DNA of 64,000 nt from Veillonellaceae bacterium (GTDB lineage Bacteria; Bacillota; Negativicutes; Veillonellales; Dialisteraceae), in contig DAJPGA010000001.1 of the NCBI GenBank assembly GCA_025992895.1, positions 1,382,501 to 1,446,500 of the forward strand, in the 5' to 3' direction. The notes under the pieces are model-generated. The model made no database searches. It saw nothing but the letters and a program-made list of their open reading frames with translations, and was not told where the DNA came from. This document shows, piece after piece, positions 1 through 8,203 of the stretch. How positions within the stretch are numbered: the first letter of the stretch is position 1; each line of letters starts with the position of its first letter. The position numbers and the translations under genes were made by a program.

Positions 1-1
1 C

Positions 2-229
2 CGCTTAAGCATCAGGAATAACAGGGCGTACCTTACCTTTTCCCTGGTCAGGAGCACTACGGGAACCGTGCAGCCTAAGGATATCTGGAAAATGCTGTCG
101 GACTCCTTTGGCCTTCCCTGGGTCAATGATGAATTTATATGCTCAAGGGCAGGTACCTATCAGCGTGAAGGGGAGAAGAGAAAGACACCATTCGATCCTG
201 AGTTTATTGAAGTTTATTCGAAAGGGTAA
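2..229 (+). CDS. C-terminal fragment, probable DUF2344 / TIGR03936 radical-SAM-associated protein (partial)
   Basis: An open frame enters from the left edge and ends at TAA 227-229, five bases before the rng start. The 75 visible residues include LTFSLVRSTTG, then a hydrophobic helix-like stretch, then a basic tail ending in FIEVYSKG. In many Firmicutes the gene just upstream of rng is a DUF2344 (TIGR03936) protein that partners a B12-binding radical SAM protein. The position and general look of this tail fit that family, but only the last part is visible and no diagnostic motif is present. The assignment therefore rests mainly on synteny. Tight spacing implies co-transcription with rng. The start lies outside the window. 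Confidence 0.5.
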   Translation, partial: RLSIRNNRAYLTFSLVRSTTGTVQPKDIWKMLSDSFGLPWVNDEFICSRAGTYQREGEKRKTPFDPEFIEVYSKG

Positions 230-234
230 TATAA

Positions 235-1632
235 ATGAGACAGATTCTTCTTCATGTCGAGCCGGATGAAAAGATATTTGCCGCGCTTGATGATGGTATC
301 TTAAATGATCTTGAGATCGAACGTAATAATAATTTGGATATAGTCGGAAGAGTCTATAAAGGAATCGTCAGAAATTCAGTTCCTTCTATAAGCGGATATT
401 TTATTGATATCGGTATTGGAAGGAATGCGTTTCTGAGGAAGAGAGATTTGCCTGCGGATACAAATATTACCGAAGGAAGCACTGTCCTGGTGCAGGTCGA
501 AAAAGACAGCACGGAAACAAAAGGCCCCTTAGTAACTGGCAAAATCGGCATACAGGGCAAGTATTTTGTTATGCTTGGAAATAGCAGCTATGTTGGCGTA
601 TCCAAGAAGATTGTAGATACAAAACGCAGAAACAGCCTGAGGAGCTGGGTAAAATCTGTGCGTCCGGATGGCAAGGGTATCATTATACGAACTGCGGCTG
701 CAAACGCCGAAGAGGCTGTACTTAAAGAGGAAATCGAGTATCTGGATCATATATTCGACATTATTTCCAAACGATCCAAAGTGGAAAGGGGACCGGTGCT
801 TTTATACAGAGGAAGCGATCTTATCGTCAAGGGGATAAGAGATTACATGAATGATGATGTGGAATCGTTCTTTATTGATGATGAGGAGTCCTTTGACCGT
901 GCTTCTGAATTAGAAAAGAAGAAACCCAACAGTCTTGAAGACAGGCTGCATTATTACCATGGACCGGAGCTTTTACTTGAAAAATTTCATGTCGAAGAAC
1001 AGATAGAGCAGCTATTTGACCGAAAAGTCGAGCTGAAATCCGGGGCTTACTTTGTTATTGATTACACCGAAGCTTTGACCGTCATTGATGTTAATTCAGG
1101 ATCCTTTAAAGGGAATGGAATCCCTCACAGCGAGTTGGCTTTCCTGATCAACAAGGAAGCCGCTGTTGAGATTGCAAGACAAATCAAACTTAGGGAAATC
1201 GGAGGAATCATTCTCGTTGATTTCATTGATATGGATAAGAAATCGCAGAAGGATGAACTGCTTGATACGCTGAAGCGGGCATTTCAGAAAGATCATAACA
1301 AAGCCGTTGTATGCGGAATCACATCGCTTGGCCTTGTTGAAATAACAAGGAAGAGAACCAATCAGAGACTTTGGCAAAATTATTTTGATGCGTGTCCGGT
1401 GTGCCATGGTACGGGGATAGTACTTTCTCCTGAATCGATTGCCCGTTCTATCTACCATGATCTTCAAAAAAGGAAATCAGGGACTGGAATTAAGACAGGA
1501 ATTACAATAGTATGTAATAAAGAAGTTGCAGATTTTATAAGTATAAAGGATAATATAACTAAATTTGAGACACTTGTTAATAAGCCGGTTAGACTGGAAG
1601 CAGATGATAGTCTCAAATGGGGGGGTATATAG
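235..1632 (+). CDS. rng: Ribonuclease G/E family endoribonuclease
   Basis: 465 aa. This is the short RNase G-type member of the RNase E/G family, a single-strand-specific, 5'-end-sensitive endoribonuclease of rRNA maturation and mRNA decay. Residues about 38-118 form an S1-like RNA-binding domain (VGRVYKGIVRNSVPSISGYF). The catalytic DNase I-like part contains VIDVNSGSF and GGIILVDFIDMD, which carry the metal-binding aspartates. CPVCHGTG at about residues 387-394 is the zinc-link motif used for dimerisation. There is no long C-terminal degradosome scaffold, so it is RNase G-like rather than full RNase E. The ATG is preceded by AAAGGG at good spacing. It lies directly after the DUF2344-like gene and is followed by a thioredoxin. 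Cytoplasmic. Confidence 0.95.
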   Translation: MRQILLHVEPDEKIFAALDDGILNDLEIERNNNLDIVGRVYKGIVRNSVPSISGYFIDIGIGRNAFLRKRDLPADTNITEGSTVLVQVEKDSTETKGPLVTGKIGIQGKYFVMLGNSSYVGVSKKIVDTKRRNSLRSWVKSVRPDGKGIIIRTAAANAEEAVLKEEIEYLDHIFDIISKRSKVERGPVLLYRGSDLIVKGIRDYMNDDVESFFIDDEESFDRASELEKKKPNSLEDRLHYYHGPELLLEKFHVEEQIEQLFDRKVELKSGAYFVIDYTEALTVIDVNSGSFKGNGIPHSELAFLINKEAAVEIARQIKLREIGGIILVDFIDMDKKSQKDELLDTLKRAFQKDHNKAVVCGITSLGLVEITRKRTNQRLWQNYFDACPVCHGTGIVLSPESIARSIYHDLQKRKSGTGIKTGITIVCNKEVADFISIKDNITKFETLVNKPVRLEADDSLKWGGI

Positions 1633-1663
1633 TATATTGTCAGAAAGATAAGAGGGGAAAACT

Positions 1664-1996
1664 ATGGCTGTAGATATTCACTCAAAACAAAATCTGGAAG
1701 ATGAAGTTTATCAGAAGGACGGATATGTCCTTTTGAACCTATGGGCTGCATGGTGCCGTCCTTGTCAGGTCATGGAACCAACCTTGAAATTTGCTGAAGA
1801 AAAGTTTAAAGACAAAATTTCCTTTTGCAGATTAGAAGTAGAAGAACAGGAAGCACTGGCTGATTTATTCCAGACTGTCGGCATTCCGACTTTTGTCTTG
1901 TTTAAAGACGGGAAGGAAATCGGCAGGATCATTGGATATCGTCAGAAGGCCAAGTTCGTTGATGAAATAGCTAATATCATTGGGGACGGCCAGTAA
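1664..1996 (+). CDS. Thioredoxin-like protein with WCRPC active site
   Basis: 110 aa, a single thioredoxin fold without signal peptide, so a cytoplasmic thiol-disulfide reductase. The active site is W30-C31-R32-P33-C34 (WCRPC, where classical thioredoxin has WCGPC). The cis-proline loop GIPTF places Pro at residue 75. The position of the buried Asp of E. coli thioredoxin (VDFW) is Asn25 here (LNLW), so the redox chemistry may differ from housekeeping TrxA. A GAGGGG ribosome-binding site precedes the ATG. It follows rng by 31 bases and is probably co-transcribed. It could be the housekeeping thioredoxin or a specialised paralogue; no thioredoxin reductase gene is nearby. Confidence 0.88.
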   Translation: MAVDIHSKQNLEDEVYQKDGYVLLNLWAAWCRPCQVMEPTLKFAEEKFKDKISFCRLEVEEQEALADLFQTVGIPTFVLFKDGKEIGRIIGYRQKAKFVDEIANIIGDGQ

Positions 1997-2060
1997 ACGA
2001 AGAACCGGTCTTACAAGCTGATTTTATTGCAGAAATGGAATATTATTTTATTTCCTTTCC

Positions 2061-2089
2061 TTGCATTACCAGATTTCTTCTGATATAAT
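2061..2089 (+). promoter_or_regulatory. Sigma-A-type promoter for rpmE2
   Basis: TTGCAT (2061-2066), a 17-base spacer, then TATAAT (2084-2089) with an extended TG upstream of the -10. It lies about 40 bases before the rpmE2 start and suggests L31 is transcribed separately from the thioredoxin gene. Confidence 0.6.
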
Positions 2090-2130
2090 AACAAAGAATT
2101 ATCTATGTATTTGAAGTGAGGTGCAATTAA

Positions 2131-2382
2131 GTGAAGAAGGACATCCATCCGGATTATCATCCTGTCGTTTTCCGCGATATCGGTGCTGACTATTCCTTCC
2201 TGACTCGTTCTACAGCTGTTTCCAACCAGACTGTTAAATGGGAAGATGGAAATGAATACCCGCTGATCAATATTGATATCAGCAGCAAATCTCATCCGTT
2301 CTATACGGGACAGCAGCGTTTCGGTAAGGCTCGCGGCCGTATCGAAAAGTTCAACAAACGTTACGGAAAAACATCAGACTAA
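2131..2382 (+). CDS. rpmE2: 50S ribosomal protein L31, type B
   Basis: 83 aa. Begins [16 protein letters not shown] and contains [11 protein letters not shown], both typical of the L31 family. The zinc-binding cysteines of the C+ form are absent and the length is that of the type B (C-minus) paralogue, which substitutes for zinc-containing L31 when zinc is scarce and sits at the central protuberance of the large subunit. The start codon is GTG, supported by a purine-rich GTGAGGTG about 8-10 bases upstream; no better ATG exists. It has its own promoter upstream and a strong terminator just downstream, so it is monocistronic. No zinc-regulator site was recognised. Confidence 0.93.
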   Translation: MKKDIHPDYHPVVFRDIGADYSFLTRSTAVSNQTVKWEDGNEYPLINIDISSKSHPFYTGQQRFGKARGRIEKFNKRYGKTSD

Positions 2383-2384
2383 GA

Positions 2385-2410
2385 AACAGGGCTATGAGGC
2401 CCTGTTTTTT
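2385..2410 (+). terminator. Rho-independent terminator after rpmE2
   Basis: Perfect 6-bp stem CAGGGC / GCCCTG (2387-2404) with a 6-base loop, followed by six T residues. Confidence 0.85.
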
Positions 2411-2445
2411 AATTTCATTTTTTAGGGATGGAATGCCTGCACACT

Positions 2446-2475
2446 TTGTTATTCATAGTGATATTCTGTTATACT
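2446..2475 (+). promoter_or_regulatory. Putative promoter for prfA-prmC-tsaC
   Basis: TTGTTA (2446-2451), an 18-base spacer and TATACT (2470-2475) with an extended TG. It lies about 95 bases upstream of prfA. Candidate only. Confidence 0.45.
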
Positions 2476-2568
2476 GTACAATATAGTTTATTAATATAAT
2501 GGGATGAAATGGACTGTCATCATCCTGATATGAATTTATTTTTATAGTTTGAAGGAGCGTTTTGAAAT

Positions 2569-3651
2569 ATGCAGATCAATAAGTTGGATAAAATGGAAGC
2601 CAGGTTTATTTCACTGGAAGACCAGCTGAGTGATCCTTCTGTTATAGCCGACCAAAATAAATGGAGAGAACTTTCAAAAGAGCATTCTGAGCTGGCAGAA
2701 GTCGTCTCTAAATATAGAGAATATAAAGAAGTGCTGGATCAGGCGAAAGAGGCTTTGGAAATTCTTGGAGATAAATCACAATCAGACCTGCATGAGCTTG
2801 CCAAGGAAGAGCTGAAGGAAAGCGAAAAACGCAGGGATGAACTGGATTTGGAAATACATAAATTGCTGATTCCAAAGGATCCTAATGACAGCAAGAATGT
2901 CATTCTTGAAATCAGAGCCGGTACAGGCGGTGAGGAAGCAGCGCTTTTTGCTGCCGATCTCTTAAAGATGTATCTGAAGTTTGCCGAGAGAAAGGGCTGG
3001 AAGGCAGAAATTGCAAGTGCTAACGAAACCGATCTGGGCGGATTTAAGGAAGTAACATGCACGATTGAAGGAAAGAACGCTTACTCCATTCTTAAATTTG
3101 AAAGCGGTGTTCACAGAGTACAGAGAATTCCTGAGACGGAAAGCCAGGGGAGAGTGCATACTTCTGCTGTCACCGTGGCAGTTCTTCCAGAAGCTGAGGA
3201 TGTAGATATCGACATAAAACGTGATGATTTAAGGATAGATGTATATCGTTCTTCAGGTGCAGGCGGACAGCATATCAATAAGACATCTTCGGCTATCCGT
3301 ATTACGCATATTCCTTCCGGCATGGTTGTTACCTGTCAGAATGAGCGAAGCCAGAGACAGAATAAGGAAAAGGCGCTCCAGATTCTTAAGTCCAGGTTAT
3401 ATGACCAGGCATTGCAGAACAGCCAGAGCAAAGAGGCAGAAGACAGGAAGAATCAGGTTGGATCAGGAGACCGCTCCGAACGAATCCGTACATATAATTT
3501 CCCGCAGGGACGTGTTACCGATCACAGAATCAATATGAGCATCTATCAGCTGGATGATTTTTTAAATGGTGACATGGACGCGATACTTGACAGGCTCATC
3601 GAGGAAGACCTGTCGCGAAGAATGAAGGAAGGGGATTCCAGTGGCCGGTAA
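2569..3651 (+). CDS. prfA: Peptide chain release factor 1 (RF1)
   Basis: 360 aa, normal for RF1, which reads UAA and UAG and triggers peptidyl-tRNA hydrolysis in the ribosomal A site. The N-terminal coiled-coil domain 1 is followed by the codon-recognition superdomain, with the stop-codon tripeptide as P-E-T in RIPETESQGRVHTS. The GGQ catalytic loop is at residues 232-234 (RSSGAGGQHINK). No frameshift is needed, in contrast to prfB later in this window. GAAGGAG lies upstream of the ATG. Its end overlaps the start of prmC, whose product methylates the GGQ glutamine of RF1 and RF2, a classic functional pairing. Confidence 0.97.
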   Translation: MQINKLDKMEARFISLEDQLSDPSVIADQNKWRELSKEHSELAEVVSKYREYKEVLDQAKEALEILGDKSQSDLHELAKEELKESEKRRDELDLEIHKLLIPKDPNDSKNVILEIRAGTGGEEAALFAADLLKMYLKFAERKGWKAEIASANETDLGGFKEVTCTIEGKNAYSILKFESGVHRVQRIPETESQGRVHTSAVTVAVLPEAEDVDIDIKRDDLRIDVYRSSGAGGQHINKTSSAIRITHIPSGMVVTCQNERSQRQNKEKALQILKSRLYDQALQNSQSKEAEDRKNQVGSGDRSERIRTYNFPQGRVTDHRINMSIYQLDDFLNGDMDAILDRLIEEDLSRRMKEGDSSGR

Positions 3652-4510
3652 TACAATATGGACGATTAATAAATTAATAACATGGACAACGCATTATTTT
3701 AAAGACCATCATATAGAATCGCCGCGTCTTGATGCGGAAATCCTTCTTGCCCATGTGCTGAATAAATCACGCATTTATCTCTATACTAATTTTGATTTAA
3801 TCGTCAATCCGGATGAGCTGGCCATGTATCGCGGATATATCAAAAAGCGCATTGAAGGATATTCGGTAGCAGCCATAACGGGTGAAAAGGAGTTTATGGG
3901 GCTCACCTTCAAGCTGAGTGAAAATACATTGATTCCAAGGCAGGATACGGAAACCTGGCTTGAAAAGGTCATACAGTATCATAGAAATGATCCTGAATTG
4001 TTTGTCGCTGATCTTGGGACGGGGAGCGGAGCTATTCTTCTTAGCTTCCTCTACTATTGCGAAGGTGCGCATGCTGTCGGTATTGATATATCTGAAGATG
4101 CGCTTGCAATTGCCAAAGAAAACGGAATTCATCTGAAAATGGAAGACCGCGTGGAATGGCGTTTGGGCAATTACCTGACAATGCTCAAAGAAGGAGAGCT
4201 GTTTGACGGCATATTGAGCAATCCTCCGTATATTCCGTCAAAGGATATTTCCACGCTGGCTCCTGAAGTACAGAGAGAACCCAGGATTGCATTAGACGGC
4301 GGAGAAGACGGTCTTGATTTTTACAGGGAGCTTGCCAAGGAAGCGGCAAATCATCTGAAAGAAGGCGGTTTTCTGGCTGTTGAATATGGCATCGGGCAGA
4401 CTCAGCCGATACTGGATATGCTGAAAGACAGCGGTTCATTTGATGATTTCGAAGTCATAAAGGATTACGGCGGTATAGAAAGAGCTATATATTGCAGAAA
4501 GAAGTTTTAA
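3641..4510 (+). CDS. prmC: Release factor glutamine N5-methyltransferase
   Basis: 289 aa. PrmC uses SAM to methylate the glutamine of the GGQ motif in RF1 and RF2, raising termination efficiency. An N-terminal helical release-factor-binding domain is followed by a Rossmann methyltransferase domain with a glycine-rich SAM loop (VADLGTGSGAI). The catalytic NPPY motif at residues 194-197 binds the glutamine amide. The start codon is GTG (3641), overlapping the last 11 bases of prfA and preceded by GAAGGAAGGGG, so translational coupling is likely. It is followed by tsaC with almost no gap. Confidence 0.95.
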   Translation: MAGNTIWTINKLITWTTHYFKDHHIESPRLDAEILLAHVLNKSRIYLYTNFDLIVNPDELAMYRGYIKKRIEGYSVAAITGEKEFMGLTFKLSENTLIPRQDTETWLEKVIQYHRNDPELFVADLGTGSGAILLSFLYYCEGAHAVGIDISEDALAIAKENGIHLKMEDRVEWRLGNYLTMLKEGELFDGILSNPPYIPSKDISTLAPEVQREPRIALDGGEDGLDFYRELAKEAANHLKEGGFLAVEYGIGQTQPILDMLKDSGSFDDFEVIKDYGGIERAIYCRKKF

Positions 4511-4512
4511 AA

Positions 4513-5559
4513 ATGAATACAAAACGAATTCATGTAAATGAGTCGTATTATAAAGAAGAAGTTTTCAAGTTAGGCAAAATATTAAGAGAGGGCGGACTTG
4601 TTGCGTTTCCAACGGAAACAGTATACGGTCTTGGCGGCAATGCGCTGGATGCAGATGCTGCGAAAAAAATATATGCGGCAAAAGGGCGGCCGTCCGATAA
4701 TCCGCTGATTGTACATGTTTCCGGCAGGAATGAAGTAGAAAAATATGTAAAGCATGTAGGCAGCATAGAAAACAAATTAATGGAGAAGTTCTGGCCCGGA
4801 CCGCTTACGATTGTTTTTCCAAAGAAAGATATCATTCCGAAAGAAACCAGCGGAGGTCTTGATACAGTTGCTTTAAGGTGCCCGCAGAATGCTGCGACGA
4901 GAGCCCTTATTCAGGCAGCCGGTGTTCCTATTGCGGGTCCCAGTGCAAATATTTCAGGAAGGCCCAGTCCGACAACAGCAGATGATGTGCTTCATGATAT
5001 GAACGGGAGAATCAGTGCTGTAGTCGATGACGGCCCATGCAACATAGGACTGGAGTCTACCATTATCGGTGTAGAAAATGGAGAAATCGTCGTTTACAGG
5101 CCAGGCGGCATCACGCTTGAAATGCTACAGGAAATAGGACCCGCCAGAATGGACAGCAATCTGATTGTTGATACAGGTCATCCTAAAGCACCGGGCATGA
5201 AGTACAGGCACTATGCACCGAAAGCGCCTTTGACCGTATACACAGGAGACAGAGATTCTGCAGCCGCTAAAATCCTTGAAAAGGCTCATGAAGGAGATAT
5301 AAGTAAAATCGGATTTTTTGTCAGTGAAGAAACGGCCGAGATGCTTCCTGAAGATGCGATCTGCTATATCTGGGGCAAGAGAGAGGATAAGGACAGTTTC
5401 GCACATAACTTATTCACAGGGCTTTTATATTTCAATGAGCAGCCTGTTGAGCAGATATACGGTGAAGGGACAGATCAGGCAGGTATAGGCCGCGCCATCA
5501 TGAACAGACTGAAAAAAGCATCAGGCGGGCATATCGTGGTCGAGGAAAAAGAAACTTAA
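4513..5559 (+). CDS. tsaC: L-threonylcarbamoyladenylate synthase (Sua5/YwlC type)
   Basis: 348 aa from this start. Makes threonylcarbamoyl-AMP from threonine, bicarbonate and ATP for the t6A37 modification of ANN-decoding tRNAs. The N-terminal YrdC domain shows the KGRPSDNPLIVH and GPSANISGRPSPT motifs, and the C-terminal Sua5 domain follows the conserved linker PGMKYRHYAPKAPL. The two-domain form is Sua5/YwlC rather than the short TsaC. An in-frame ATG seven codons upstream lies inside prmC and has a weaker ribosome-binding site; AGAAAGAAG sits at good distance before ATG 4513. It follows prmC by 2 bases, the arrangement seen in other Firmicutes. Confidence 0.94.
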   Translation: MNTKRIHVNESYYKEEVFKLGKILREGGLVAFPTETVYGLGGNALDADAAKKIYAAKGRPSDNPLIVHVSGRNEVEKYVKHVGSIENKLMEKFWPGPLTIVFPKKDIIPKETSGGLDTVALRCPQNAATRALIQAAGVPIAGPSANISGRPSPTTADDVLHDMNGRISAVVDDGPCNIGLESTIIGVENGEIVVYRPGGITLEMLQEIGPARMDSNLIVDTGHPKAPGMKYRHYAPKAPLTVYTGDRDSAAAKILEKAHEGDISKIGFFVSEETAEMLPEDAICYIWGKREDKDSFAHNLFTGLLYFNEQPVEQIYGEGTDQAGIGRAIMNRLKKASGGHIVVEEKET

Positions 5560-5658
5560 TGTAAAGTTATTATGTGTATACTTAATAGACAGTTGAATGA
5601 TGCCTTAAGTGTAGCAGGTGCAATTGATACCATTAAACTGTACATAGTGCATATTTGT

Positions 5659-5687
5659 TTGCAATAAATTCCAATAAGGCGTATACT
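5659..5687 (+). promoter_or_regulatory. Putative promoter for rpiB-ywlG
   Basis: TTGCAA (5659-5664), 17-base spacer, TATACT (5682-5687), about 40 bases before rpiB. The rest of the 167-base gap after tsaC shows no clear terminator. Confidence 0.5.
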
Positions 5688-5726
5688 TTATATAAAAGTT
5701 TATGTATTTTGACGAAAGGGAAAAAC

Positions 5727-6173
5727 ATGAAAATAGCTATTGCAAGTGACCATGGCGGAGTGGGATTAAAATCAGTTTTGATTAAACATTTATCCGACAA
5801 GAACATTGATTATGTTGATTGTGGCACATATACAGAAGAATCCTGTGATTACCCTGATTATGCTGAAAAAGCGTGCAAACTGGTGCAGAATGGCGAGGCA
5901 ACGTATGCTGTCCTTGTTTGTGGTACCGGTATCGGCATGTGCATCGCAGCTAATAAAATGAAGGGAATCAGAGCTGCACTGTGCGGTGATGAATTTTCAG
6001 CACACTTTACTCGTGCCCATAATGATGCCAATGTATTGACGCTTGGCGCAAGGGTTATTGGGCCAGGACTTGCTGAATCTATTCTCGACACTTTTTTATC
6101 CAGTGAATTTGAGGGCGGACGTCATGCCCGTCGTTTGGAGAAAATAAAAAAGATAGAAAACGAGGAATTGTAA
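5727..6173 (+). CDS. rpiB: Ribose-5-phosphate isomerase B
   Basis: 148 aa. Interconverts ribose 5-phosphate and ribulose 5-phosphate in the non-oxidative pentose phosphate pathway. Begins MKIAIASDHGG, the family's phosphate-binding start. The catalytic cysteine is C65 in CGTGIGMCIAANK, and the RAHNDANVL segment carries further active-site residues. A longer reading to 5655 is unlikely: GAAAGGG lies just upstream of ATG 5727 and the first recognisable residue of the family is here. One base separates it from the YwlG-family gene, then glyA follows, the same order as the rpiB-ywlG-glyA cluster of Bacillus. The split transketolase at the end of the window is a pathway partner. Confidence 0.95.
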   Translation: MKIAIASDHGGVGLKSVLIKHLSDKNIDYVDCGTYTEESCDYPDYAEKACKLVQNGEATYAVLVCGTGIGMCIAANKMKGIRAALCGDEFSAHFTRAHNDANVLTLGARVIGPGLAESILDTFLSSEFEGGRHARRLEKIKKIENEEL

Positions 6174-6174
6174 G

Positions 6175-6732
6175 ATGTATGAAGATCTCAAGGAACAAAC
6201 AAGAAATTCCTTTAATGAGCTTTGTGAAACAGCCCAGTTTAAATCCGGCAGTTTAATTGTGGTCGGAGGATCTTCCAGTGAAGTAAGGGGAGGCGTGATT
6301 GGAAAGGACAGCTCTTATGAAGTTGGCAAGGCTGTTACAAGTACAATTATCGAGGAAGCAGGCAAAAGACATTTGAGGCTTGCTTTCCAGTGCTGTGAAC
6401 ATTTAAACCGTGCTCTCATTATGGAAAGGGAAGATGCTGAATTCTTTGGGTATGATGAAGTTACAGTCGTTCCATGGCTTCACGCCGGCGGGGCATTTTC
6501 TACAAGTGCCTTCTATCAGTTCAAGGATCCTGTTGCAGTTGAAAGAATAGCTGCCAGCGGAGGTATTGATATAGGTTTGACTATGATTGGAATGCATCTT
6601 AAGAGAGTGGCTGTACCCATCCGGCTGAAAGCGAACAGAATCGGACAGGCTTATGTTTCCGGTGCAAAAACTAGGCCGCCTCTTATAGGTGGTGAACGTG
6701 CCCACTATAAAAGAGAGGATGGAATGGATTAA
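6175..6732 (+). CDS. ywlG: YwlG / UPF0340 (TIGR01440) family protein of unknown function
   Basis: 185 aa, cytoplasmic. I recognise the family by the VVGGSSSEVRGGVIGK glycine-rich segment, the FQCCEHLNRALIMER block and the C-terminal LIGGERAHYKR tail. The biochemical function is not established. The cysteine pair CCEH followed by His and Glu residues is the most strongly conserved-looking patch and could be catalytic or metal-binding (inference). It is nearly always encoded between rpiB and glyA in Firmicutes, as here, so a link to one-carbon, serine or sugar-phosphate metabolism is possible but unproven. It starts one base after the rpiB stop and is probably translationally coupled. Confidence 0.85.
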   Translation: MYEDLKEQTRNSFNELCETAQFKSGSLIVVGGSSSEVRGGVIGKDSSYEVGKAVTSTIIEEAGKRHLRLAFQCCEHLNRALIMEREDAEFFGYDEVTVVPWLHAGGAFSTSAFYQFKDPVAVERIAASGGIDIGLTMIGMHLKRVAVPIRLKANRIGQAYVSGAKTRPPLIGGERAHYKREDGMD

Positions 6733-6805
6733 GATTTCAGAATCTCTTTATGGAATGATAATTGGAAATAGTTAAATTCGTGGGGATTTCAAGGAGGAAG
6801 GGAAT

Positions 6806-8044
6806 ATGGAGCATTTAAAAGCTGATCAGGCAGTATATGAAGCAATCCAGAAGGAATTAGGCCGCCAGAGGGATAAACTGGAAATGATTGCCTCTGAAAA
6901 TATTGTCAGCTATGCCGTTATGGAAGCTCAGGGAAGCGTATTGACCAATAAATATGCAGAAGGATATCCGGGTAAGAGATATTATGGCGGATGTGAATAT
7001 GTTGATATCGTTGAGCAATTGGCTATCGACCGTGCCAAAGAACTTTTTGGTGCAGAACATGTCAATGTTCAGCCACATTCCGGCTCTCAGGCAAATTTTG
7101 CCGTTTATTATGGGCTGCTGAATCCTGGTGATACCGTCATGGGTATGAACCTTACAGACGGTGGTCATCTGACACACGGAAGTCCGGTCAATATCTCCGG
7201 AAACTATTTCAATGTCGTTCCTTACGGCGTCAGAAAAGAAGATGAACTTCTTGATTATGAAGCCATGGAAAAGATTGCCAAGGAAGTACAGCCAAAATTA
7301 ATTATCGGCGGCACCAGCGCGTATTCCCGTATTATCGACTTTGAACGTATTGCAGCAATTGCAAAAGAAGTTGGCGCATTATTCATGGTCGATATGGCTC
7401 ATTTTGCAGGTCTGGTTGCAGGCGGCGAATATCCAAGTCCGATTCCGTGGGCAGATATCGTAACGACAACTACACATAAGACACTTCGCGGACCAAGAGG
7501 TGGTGTCATCATGTGCAAGGAACAGTATGCAAAAGCCATTGATAAGGCCGTTTTCCCTGGCATGCAGGGTGGACCTCTGATGCATATCATTGCAGCAAAA
7601 GCGGTTGCTTTCGGTGAAGCACTCTCTGATGACTTCAAACAATATGCTAAACAGATCAAACGCAATGAGAAGGTTCTTTCTGATGAACTGCAGCGTGTCG
7701 GGATCCGTGTTGTTTCCGGCGGTACGGATACTCACGTACTCTTAGCCGATATGCAGGCCGTAGGCACAACTGGCAAAGCAGCACAGAATGCTTTGGATGA
7801 AGTTGGCATTACTGTCAATAAGAACACAATTCCATTCGAAACGCTCAGCCCATTTGTTACAAGCGGCATTCGTCTGGGATCTCCGGCCTTAACGACCAGA
7901 GGGCTTGTTGAGGAAGATTTTGTTGAAATTGCTGATATCATTGCATCTGTAGTCAAGAATCCTGAAGATGCAGCTGTTAAATCAGCATGTGCTGAAAGAG
8001 TCAAAAAACTTTGTGAAAAGTATCCGCTCTATCAGGATCTCTAA
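6806..8044 (+). CDS. glyA: Serine hydroxymethyltransferase
   Basis: 412 aa. PLP enzyme converting serine and tetrahydrofolate to glycine and 5,10-methylene-THF, the main source of one-carbon units. The PLP lysine is K225 in [14 protein letters not shown]. The substrate and cofactor site includes HSGSQAN (about residues 91-97) and DMAHFAG. Length is normal for the bacterial enzyme. AAGGAGGAAGGGA directly precedes the ATG. It is third in the rpiB-ywlG-glyA cluster and is followed by a hairpin terminator. No PurR or glycine riboswitch was recognised in the 73-base gap before it. Confidence 0.96.
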   Translation: MEHLKADQAVYEAIQKELGRQRDKLEMIASENIVSYAVMEAQGSVLTNKYAEGYPGKRYYGGCEYVDIVEQLAIDRAKELFGAEHVNVQPHSGSQANFAVYYGLLNPGDTVMGMNLTDGGHLTHGSPVNISGNYFNVVPYGVRKEDELLDYEAMEKIAKEVQPKLIIGGTSAYSRIIDFERIAAIAKEVGALFMVDMAHFAGLVAGGEYPSPIPWADIVTTTTHKTLRGPRGGVIMCKEQYAKAIDKAVFPGMQGGPLMHIIAAKAVAFGEALSDDFKQYAKQIKRNEKVLSDELQRVGIRVVSGGTDTHVLLADMQAVGTTGKAAQNALDEVGITVNKNTIPFETLSPFVTSGIRLGSPALTTRGLVEEDFVEIADIIASVVKNPEDAAVKSACAERVKKLCEKYPLYQDL

Positions 8045-8062
8045 TTGAACGAATATAATTTC

Positions 8063-8113
8063 AAAAAAGGGTGAGTACGCAATGCAGGTGCAGGCGTACC
8101 CGCCCTTTTTTTG
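8063..8113 (+). terminator. Rho-independent terminator after glyA
   Basis: Twelve-base arms GGGTGAGTACGC (8070-8081) and GCGTACCCGCCC (8093-8105 region), with minor mismatch/GU pairing, then a run of T residues. Confidence 0.8.
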
Positions 8114-8124
8114 ATTCGGTAATA

Positions 8125-8154
8125 TTGGGGGCAGTGCATCATGTGTGCTATAAT
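8125..8154 (+). promoter_or_regulatory. Putative extended -10 promoter for the exporter operon
   Basis: TGCTATAAT with the -10 at 8149-8154. The -35 (TTGGGG, 8125-8130) is weak but the extended -10 compensates. About 50 bases before the adaptor gene. Confidence 0.45.
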
Positions 8155-8203
8155 TTAAACCATAGGGAATGGAATTCAAACACTCGATAAGGAGTTGGTG
8201 TAT

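Noticed and set aside
5655-5726. 24-codon N-terminal extension of RpiB
   Set aside because: RpiB proteins begin at MKIAI; the extension contains the promoter -35 and -10.
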